Both the position numbers and the translations under genes were made by a program. Below the pieces are notes generated by a model. The model saw only the letters and a list, made by a program, of their open reading frames with translations. It was not told the DNA's origin and did no database searches. A stretch of DNA of 44,491 nucleotides from an uncultured Nitrosomonas sp. (GTDB lineage Bacteria > Pseudomonadota > Gammaproteobacteria > Burkholderiales > Nitrosomonadaceae), in NCBI GenBank assembly GCA_902826055.1, contig CADEDJ010000023.1, positions 1 through 44,491 of the forward strand. The letters are read 5' to 3'. Positions 38,814 through 44,491 of the stretch are shown piece by piece (position 1 is the stretch's first letter; each line of letters begins with the position of its first letter).

Positions 38814-39491
38814 ATGGTTGATCCAATAAATATTCGTATCATCGTAGCTGAGAATTCCGATCTTGTTCGTATTGGTTTACGCTCATTGTTTAGAAATTAT
38901 GCTGTAATTACTCCGGTTGCAGAGACCAATTGCTTAGAAGATTTATTAAACTTGACGGCACTGCATAAACCAGATGTGATTCTGGTTGATCTGCAAATGG
39001 ATGGCAGTAATTGTGCCGAATATATTAGTAAATTACTCAGTGTATCTCCACGCACTAAAATATTAGCTTCAGCTTATGATTGTGACAACAATCTATATTT
39101 ACAGGCATATCGCTCGGGTGTATCAGGAATCATTAATAAGAGACATTCCTGTCAATTGTTGCTAAAAGCTATTCATGCCGTTCATGCAGGTCAGATCTGG
39201 TTTGATCTTCATTATATAGCGCAATTAACCCAACAAGAGCAATTAATTCCAGACTTATCGTTAGCGATGCAAACTTGCATGGCGGACTCACTTAACTCCA
39301 AACTAAGTAATAGCGAGCGACGCATTGCTAGTCTTGCTTGTAAGGGGTTTTCTGCAAAAGAGATCAGTAAACAATATTTAATTACAGAAGGAACTGTGCG
39401 TAATCTTCTTTCGGCAATTTATAAAAAAACGGGTGTCAAAAAACAAATCGAGCTTTGCTTGAAGGCGCCGCTCTATAATTACTTCCAATAA
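38814..39491 (+). CDS. LuxR-type response regulator, copy 1
   Basis: The 225-residue protein has a receiver domain (about 5-125) with phospho-acceptor Asp59 (VILVDLQ) and a conserved Lys (GIINK), then a LuxR/NarL HTH domain (about 160-220): LSNSERRIASLACKGFSAKE, TEGTVRNLLSAIYKKTGVKK. The usual acidic pair (ADDH) is changed to AEN, leaving one acidic residue, so Mg2+ binding and phosphorylation may be weakened. No histidine kinase gene is adjacent. The ATG has no strong ribosome binding site. It is a close paralogue of the next gene and ends at the shared motif KAPLYNYF. Confidence 0.88.
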   Translation: MVDPINIRIIVAENSDLVRIGLRSLFRNYAVITPVAETNCLEDLLNLTALHKPDVILVDLQMDGSNCAEYISKLLSVSPRTKILASAYDCDNNLYLQAYRSGVSGIINKRHSCQLLLKAIHAVHAGQIWFDLHYIAQLTQQEQLIPDLSLAMQTCMADSLNSKLSNSERRIASLACKGFSAKEISKQYLITEGTVRNLLSAIYKKTGVKKQIELCLKAPLYNYFQ

Positions 39492-39503
39492 TCCTACGTC
39501 ATT

Positions 39504-39547
39504 GGGATATATATCCCGAAAAAATCATTTAAAAATCATTTTTCGGG
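39504..39547 (+). promoter_or_regulatory. Two mutually exclusive hairpins after response regulator 1
   Basis: A perfect palindrome GGGATATATATCCC (39504-39517) shares its CCC with a 9-bp stem, CCCGAAAAA (39515-39523) with TTTTTCGGG (39539-39547). The two cannot form at once. No T run follows, so simple termination is not obvious. Confidence 0.5.
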
Positions 39548-39569
39548 GATAAATGACATCTATTCGTCA
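39547..39569. promoter_or_regulatory. Imperfect copy of the 23-bp palindrome
   Basis: GGATAAAT-GACATCT-ATTCGTCA has the same core as the perfect palindrome at 40501-40523, and both are preceded by TTTTCGG. It lies about 180 bp before the second response regulator gene. It may be a weak operator or a decayed duplicate. Confidence 0.5.
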
Positions 39570-39750
39570 AAAAATTGATTTGATAAAATATGCATTTAAA
39601 TTATATGGATAGATAGCTATTAAGCAATACATTGTAAGATTCTAATTGATCATCGTGAGTCTCAAAAAATAATAATACCGGAATGATTTTGATAAAGGCT
39701 CCCAAAAAACTCAGTCTTTGTTGTATGGCTATCGTCAGGTAATTTGAGAC

Positions 39751-40479
39751 GTGGCTGAGCAATCTTACGTAAAGATTCGCGTAATCGCGGCAGAAAGCTT
39801 TGAACTTGTGCGTATAGGCTTGCGTGCACTTTTTGAAAATAATTCGCATATTCAGTTAGTTGCGGAAACTGATTGTATTAAGAATTTGCTCAATATGACC
39901 ATGCAGTACAAGCCAGATGTAATTCTTGTCGATTTGCATTTGAATAATGGTAATTGTGCAGAATATATTGCAAAGTTACTGAGCGCTTGTCCTCAAAGCA
40001 AAGTGCTCGCTTTTTCGGATCAAAATAATGAATATACCTGCCTGGAAGCTTTTCGTTCAGGAGCAGTGGGCATTATTGGCAAGCATCAATCTTCTGAATT
40101 GTTGTTGAAAGCGATCCGAGTGATCCATGCAGGCCACGTCTGGTTTGATCGTCACATCACCAAATTACTCTGGCAAGCGCAATTTGATGCAAATCAAGTA
40201 CCGGAAGAAATGCAGCCTGAGATTAAGCTGATGCAGCAATTGAAGTTGCGAGACAGCGAACGTCAAGTTGCCTATCTTGCATGCAAGGGTTTGTCTGCAA
40301 AAGAAATAAGCGCTTTATTATTGGTCACTGAAAAAACTATACGCAACCAATTATCTGTTGTTTATAAAAAAATAGGCGTAAAGAAACAGATTGAATTATG
40401 CCTAAAAGCACCTCTCTACAATTATTTCAAAGATTCCTCCATGCTCGGGATATATTATCCTGGAGATTCGGAAAAATAA
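39751..40479 (+). CDS. LuxR-type response regulator, copy 2
   Basis: The 242-residue protein parallels copy 1: receiver with Asp61 (VILVDLH), Lys in GIIGK, and a C-terminal LuxR HTH (LRDSERQVAYLACKGLSAKE, TEKTIRNQLSVVYKKIGVKK). The acidic pair is again altered (AAES). The start is GTG 39751; no nearby ATG is in frame. It has an extra 17-residue tail because the stop found in copy 1 is replaced by sense codons. The tail is encoded by DNA related to the non-coding DNA after copy 1. It precedes the copper-oxidase genes and may control them, but this is inferred from position only. Confidence 0.86.
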   Translation: MAEQSYVKIRVIAAESFELVRIGLRALFENNSHIQLVAETDCIKNLLNMTMQYKPDVILVDLHLNNGNCAEYIAKLLSACPQSKVLAFSDQNNEYTCLEAFRSGAVGIIGKHQSSELLLKAIRVIHAGHVWFDRHITKLLWQAQFDANQVPEEMQPEIKLMQQLKLRDSERQVAYLACKGLSAKEISALLLVTEKTIRNQLSVVYKKIGVKKQIELCLKAPLYNYFKDSSMLGIYYPGDSEK

Positions 40480-40500
40480 CGCATTTTGACTACATTTTCG

Positions 40501-40523
40501 GGACAAATGACATCTATTTGTCC
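40501..40523. promoter_or_regulatory. Perfect 8-7-8 palindrome upstream of the copper protein genes
   Basis: GGACAAAT-GACATCT-ATTTGTCC is a perfect inverted repeat with a 7-bp spacer, 203 bp before the first copper protein gene. A related sequence follows the first response regulator gene. It has the form of a dimeric regulator's operator; the lack of a T run argues against a terminator. Confidence 0.55.
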
Positions 40524-40636
40524 GAAATTAACTCTGCTACAATCCTTCCCCCGATAAATTAAATAGACAGTAATTTTCTAATCTCTTCTGGCTATTTATC
40601 CAATCGGGAACTCCAAACAAATCGTGAGTTTTAAAC

Positions 40637-40670
40637 AAAACTATATTGATTGATCAATCAATATAGTTTT
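40637..40670. promoter_or_regulatory. Perfect 34-bp AT-rich palindrome
   Basis: The left arm AAAACTATATTGATTGA (40637-40653) is exactly complementary to the right arm (40654-40670), with no spacer. More T residues follow (40671-40673). It may be an operator, or a terminator for the upstream gene, although the stem is very AT-rich. It lies 57 bp before the ATG of the first copper protein gene. Confidence 0.6.
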
Positions 40671-40726
40671 TTTATGAGCGATCTGCCTGAGAGGTAATTT
40701 TTCACATTTAAGGAGGGATGTAAAAA

Positions 40727-41725
40727 ATGTCGTTTCAAATGAATCAACCTTGCTGTGCTATGGAATTGTCAGAAAATTCCAATGCCACGCAATCTTCACC
40801 CCATCAAACGTTGTTAAAGCAATTACTGATGGTATCGTTTTTATTGGCGTTATTACTGGCTTTTGTCGGTAAGAGCAGTGCAGCAGAGCATATTATCCAA
40901 TTAACCGCCGATGAAACGCGCGACGACGGTTTTGGAAATAAATTGCTCGCGTATAAGATGTTAAGCCATAAGGTGAATGGTCAGGACATTACAAGTCGGT
41001 ATAGTCTGGAAGCTACAATTCCTGGACCAACCATAGAATTGACTGAAGGTGATACCGTCAAGATATCAATTCAAAATGCGATTGATAACAATCAAATACC
41101 AGCACCAGGAATCAGCAGGCAAGTCAGTATTCATGTGCACGGCGTGCATTACAATATTCTCAGCGATGGCACGCTTAAAGTAATCAATAAGGTTGATGAT
41201 GAAGGTGCGGGCGCCGGATTGGAACAAACTTATTCGGTATATGAGTATTTCTGGGATGTGGCACTCGGTACTGCGGGTACCTGGGCATACCATGATCATA
41301 ACTTTGAAACACATAACGGTGCGGAACATAAAGGCTTGTTTGGGGCCATTATCGTCAATCCGATCGGTGCACCTCAGTACGCCAAAGAATATATTTTATA
41401 TCTTGGCGATGATGCATTTTGGGGCATGGAAATCAATGGTGCTACAAAAAAACAATCGAAGCATGGGCCCAACCCAACACTAACTGCTAAAGAAGACACT
41501 CATGTGCGCTTTCATTTAATTGCTTTAGGTACCGACCTGCATACTTTCAGATTAAATGGTTATAAATGGTTTGATCCGGGAACCAATAACCGCATCAATG
41601 AAGTAGCGATTGGTCCGCTTGAAAAGCATGTGTTCAGTGTAGAGGCAAAGCACAGCGCTCACTATGAGGACAAAAATCTTTCAAACAAGCTGCTGGGTAT
41701 GAGAGGTAGGTTTAATGTTCAGTAA
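40727..41725 (+). CDS. Multicopper-oxidase-like protein A (N-terminal cluster ligands only)
   Basis: The 332-residue exported protein has a signal anchor or peptide at about 29-53 and two cupredoxin domains. Domain 1 keeps the four trinuclear-cluster histidines: His136 and His138 in HVHG, His189 and His191 in WAYHDH. Domain 2 has lost its ligands: HTFRLNGYKW replaces HxxHxH, and no HCHxxxH motif exists. The only cysteines (9 and 10) lie in the leader, so no type 1 copper can be held. An AAGGAGGG site 8 bp upstream fixes the start. The partner gene B follows after 37 bp and carries the missing ligands. Alone, A should not be an active oxidase. Confidence 0.85.
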   Translation: MSFQMNQPCCAMELSENSNATQSSPHQTLLKQLLMVSFLLALLLAFVGKSSAAEHIIQLTADETRDDGFGNKLLAYKMLSHKVNGQDITSRYSLEATIPGPTIELTEGDTVKISIQNAIDNNQIPAPGISRQVSIHVHGVHYNILSDGTLKVINKVDDEGAGAGLEQTYSVYEYFWDVALGTAGTWAYHDHNFETHNGAEHKGLFGAIIVNPIGAPQYAKEYILYLGDDAFWGMEINGATKKQSKHGPNPTLTAKEDTHVRFHLIALGTDLHTFRLNGYKWFDPGTNNRINEVAIGPLEKHVFSVEAKHSAHYEDKNLSNKLLGMRGRFNVQ

Positions 41726-41762
41726 TTGTGAAAACCTGCTCATAGATGATAAGGATAATGAT

Positions 41763-44491
41763 ATGAATAACAAAGAAACTTACGGCCTTAAGAGACCAAT
41801 TATGCAATTAATAAAATGTATGGTGGTTGCAGCGGCATTACTGACCTCATCAGCGGTATTGGCTGCTGTTCACAATTTTACATTGACGGCTAAAACATTA
41901 CCGAATGGTCAATTGGCATATGCACTGGGCGGTAATGAAGCAGTGATTCCAGGACCTACTTTATTTGTAAAAGAAGGTGACACCGTTAACGTAACGCTGA
42001 ATAACGATACCAATATAAGAGTAGGATTTAAAATTCCGGGCCTGCAACAAAGCTCCGCCAAAGTTAAACCGGGCGAAACCAAAAAATATAACGTTAAAGC
42101 CAAAAAAGCGGGTACTTACGCGTACCATGGCAATATGGACGGTAAGGAATTACTGGGCTTGTTTGGCGCGCTAGTAGTTGACAAAGCAAATGGACCGGTC
42201 GATCGCTATGTAGAAGCGAATGGCAACACCATTCCCGTTACTCAATCTGATATCACCAAGCAATTTGTTTTATTCATGGTGGGATCAACCTTTTGGGGAA
42301 CCGAAATAGCGAGTGATGGCACGCAAAAACCACTATGGGCTAATCCGCATCCAGGCGCTGTTGAGAACGATATTGTACGTTTTCATATTTTGTCAGTAGG
42401 TCCAGGACATACGTTCCATTTACATGCGCACCGCTGGTTTAAAACCGGTACAAATGAAGTGATCGATACCAAATTGTTAGCAGAAGGCAATGATACGCAC
42501 TCGTTTACCGTTAAAGCCGGAACCGGTGTTGGTGCGGGAAATTGGCAATATCACTGCCACTTGATTGCACACATGGAAGCAGGCATGCATGGCAGCTTCA
42601 TCGTTGATCCGGTGGGTGGGGATGGCGCCGGTATTATCGGCGCATCGCCGTATGGCAACATATTGTTGGGAACAAAGCCGAATGAACCGGGTGTGGTTAC
42701 TTTCGAAGTTAGCGATGAGCCGGCGAGCTGGTTCAGAAGTGCGCGTGGTGATGCCATTGTTGGACTGCCGTTTGACATTAAAACCAAATCCCTGGAAGTG
42801 ATTTATCCGGGTAGTAGTGTCAATTTCATCATGTCTGATACCAATGGCGTACATACCATCAGCTCGCTGTTATGGCCGACCGGCGCGCAACATATGCCTT
42901 TCGATCAATCCAGTGCTTATCGCGGCGGCGGGTTCGTGACATTGCATACGCCCGGATTGTACGTATTTACCTGTAAAGTGCATCCGTACATGTTTGGTGC
43001 AGTCATAGTGGACGATCCAAGTACTGCTAATGGATTTGATTTAGGCGATTCTCAAAGCAACTACACCATTGATTTGGTCACAGGCATTAAAAACTTGCCT
43101 AGCAGCAGTGACTTGGCGGTGCGATTACTCAAGACATTTTTCATTGCAACCGCACCTGACAATTGGCAAGATTATTCATCCGGTCAATGGAACGTAAAAT
43201 ATCCTAATTTACCGCTGATTACTTCAGGAGGAGTTGTCAACTTGTCCACTCTGTTTAACATAAATGGACAAGGACTTTCTGTAGGATCGAAGCCGAAAAC
43301 ACCCGGTGTAGGAGAAGTGTGGATCAATACGCAATTTGAGAAAACAGCCGGTAAATATAAGTCAGGAACCTCTACCGTAATTGATACTTCCACCTGGAAA
43401 GTTAAGCGTAAAGTTGCATTGCCGCAAATCAACAACAATAATCCGCATAACATGTGGTCAAATCGCGATCAGTCGGTGATTTATCAAACGCAGTGGTTTG
43501 ATAACAAATTCTCGATGATTAATCGTGAGACCGGTGAACTCATCAAAAATATTACAGTAGGCTATTCACCTTCTCATGTGGTGACCATACCCACTACCGA
43601 TGATATTACGATTGCAATCAATGGTGAAAACGGCATTTCGATGATTCCGGCTGGAACGACCAATGTAACCAAAATGTTGCCAACTCAGGATCAAGGTCAC
43701 ATCTCTGCAAATCCCCATGGTCACTGGATTAGCGCAGATGGTTCCAAAATTGTAACGCCGAATATCAACACCAATGATATCGGTATCTATGGAAGCAATG
43801 GCGGCATACATGCCCGCACACCGACCGGAAATAATGCACCGGGCGCACATCCGATTGCCATTGGTATGATGCCGGATTCCAGCAAAATTTATGCGGCTAA
43901 TTTATTGCACCATTCTTTAAGTGTTCTGGATGGTAATACCGGAACACTACTGACAACCATTGATTTGATTGCTGACTATAATCCGATTACTGGAGCGTTT
44001 ACAGATGGTGATGGAAATAACGATCCGGAGGCTTACGGCATACTACCGATTCAATCGCCTGTTTCTCCGGACGGTAAAGCCGTAGTGATTGCCTCAACGG
44101 GTGGACAGATCGTCATCGTCGATACGGCTACTGACAAAATTGTCAAATCGCTACCTTGCGATCCGGGTTGCCACGGTGCAAATTTTGGTGCGAAAGAAGG
44201 TGGCGGATACTATGCCTATGTCACGACCAAATTTGGTAATAGATTGACGGTAGTGGATCTTGATCCGAACGGTAATGGCAAGCTTAGCGAAGCTAAAATT
44301 GCCGGCTACGTCTCATTGGTAGACACGCCTAGCACTGCTAAGGACGATACCGTCAGCAGCCTGCCTGGATTTGGCGGACAAGGTGTTTTGGCTGTACCCA
44401 ATGTTTATAACGGCTGGGTGCAAAACCTTCCGGCACATTGGAAAGATGCGCTGACAACGGCGCAGCAAAATCCAATCGGCCAAAATAATTA
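41763..44491 (+). CDS. Copper protein B: multicopper oxidase C-terminal half, amicyanin-like domain and beta-propeller (3' end at window edge)
   Basis: The frame runs 909 codons and the window ends in TA after ...NPIGQNN, so the stop probably spans its edge. A signal peptide ends near AVLA. Domain 1 (about 36-140) has lost HxHG and keeps one of two later histidines (AYHGN). Domain 2 (about 150-283) is complete: HTFHLHAH (His216, 219, 221, 223) and YHCHLIAHMEAGM (His264, Cys265, His266, His270, Met275). A third cupredoxin (about 340-417) has an amicyanin-type site: His364, Cys404, His407, Met410 (CKVHPYM). The rest is a YVTN-like beta-propeller (about 490-850). AAGGA precedes the ATG. It probably forms an operon and a complex with A. 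Confidence 0.85.
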   Translation, partial: MNNKETYGLKRPIMQLIKCMVVAAALLTSSAVLAAVHNFTLTAKTLPNGQLAYALGGNEAVIPGPTLFVKEGDTVNVTLNNDTNIRVGFKIPGLQQSSAKVKPGETKKYNVKAKKAGTYAYHGNMDGKELLGLFGALVVDKANGPVDRYVEANGNTIPVTQSDITKQFVLFMVGSTFWGTEIASDGTQKPLWANPHPGAVENDIVRFHILSVGPGHTFHLHAHRWFKTGTNEVIDTKLLAEGNDTHSFTVKAGTGVGAGNWQYHCHLIAHMEAGMHGSFIVDPVGGDGAGIIGASPYGNILLGTKPNEPGVVTFEVSDEPASWFRSARGDAIVGLPFDIKTKSLEVIYPGSSVNFIMSDTNGVHTISSLLWPTGAQHMPFDQSSAYRGGGFVTLHTPGLYVFTCKVHPYMFGAVIVDDPSTANGFDLGDSQSNYTIDLVTGIKNLPSSSDLAVRLLKTFFIATAPDNWQDYSSGQWNVKYPNLPLITSGGVVNLSTLFNINGQGLSVGSKPKTPGVGEVWINTQFEKTAGKYKSGTSTVIDTSTWKVKRKVALPQINNNNPHNMWSNRDQSVIYQTQWFDNKFSMINRETGELIKNITVGYSPSHVVTIPTTDDITIAINGENGISMIPAGTTNVTKMLPTQDQGHISANPHGHWISADGSKIVTPNINTNDIGIYGSNGGIHARTPTGNNAPGAHPIAIGMMPDSSKIYAANLLHHSLSVLDGNTGTLLTTIDLIADYNPITGAFTDGDGNNDPEAYGILPIQSPVSPDGKAVVIASTGGQIVIVDTATDKIVKSLPCDPGCHGANFGAKEGGGYYAYVTTKFGNRLTVVDLDPNGNGKLSEAKIAGYVSLVDTPSTAKDDTVSSLPGFGGQGVLAVPNVYNGWVQNLPAHWKDALTTAQQNPIGQNN

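Noticed and set aside
39585..39608. NsrR-type site (ATGCATTT followed by AAATTATAT)
   Set aside because: Only one half-site fits the NsrR consensus; the other half differs too much.
40727..41725. Copper nitrite reductase (nirK)
   Set aside because: There is no type 1 cysteine in the mature protein and no HCH or NirK-type HCAP motif, so it cannot be a working NirK.

Overview
The window looks like chromosomal DNA of a betaproteobacterium, most likely an ammonia oxidiser of the Nitrosomonas type. This is inferred from protein character, gene order (aroQ-accB-accC-prmA-zinc ribbon protein; trxA-rho-rpmE), moderate GC content and the copper-protein cluster at the right end. No 16S gene or ammonia oxidation gene is present to prove it.

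Left part (1-11.2 kb): housekeeping genes. A tRNA-Thr(CGT) on the minus strand is followed by aroQ, accB, accC, prmA, a membrane zinc-ribbon protein and the large cobalamin-dependent methionine synthase metH, all on the plus strand. A hairpin terminator closes metH. A minus-strand pair for murein remodelling follows: an LdtD/YcbB-like L,D-transpeptidase and a DUF882 (MepK-like) peptidase.

Middle (11.2-27.7 kb): an accessory, envelope-oriented region. One minus-strand run holds a secreted tail-collar (MdpB-like) protein, a Sel1-repeat protein and a giant DUF4347/RTX/DUF4214 protein of about 2,190 residues. The giant protein carries ten tandem repeats of about 124 residues. Further on are a small membrane protein, a TPR lipoprotein, a BON-domain lipoprotein, an unusual secreted protein made of three four-cysteine modules, a BBP2-type porin and a GAF-GGDEF-EAL protein with a degenerate GGDEF site.

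Right-middle (27.8-38.1 kb): two consecutive membrane-associated GTPases and a DUF3750 protein with overlapping or touching ends; an FbpABC-type ferric iron ABC transporter behind a good Fur-box candidate; then trxA, rho and rpmE, and a small cupin gene.

Right end (38.1-44.5 kb): the most interesting part. Two tandemly duplicated LuxR-type response regulators with atypical acidic pockets lie among palindromes and competing hairpins. They are followed by two cupredoxin genes, A and B. A is a two-domain multicopper-oxidase-like protein that keeps only the N-terminal copper-cluster histidines and has no cysteine in its mature part. B keeps only the C-terminal cluster histidines plus a type 1 site, then adds an amicyanin-like cupredoxin domain and a beta-propeller. 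Together they hold exactly one full set of multicopper oxidase ligands, which suggests a split, two-subunit multicopper oxidase. B runs to the last base of the window, where its stop codon probably lies.
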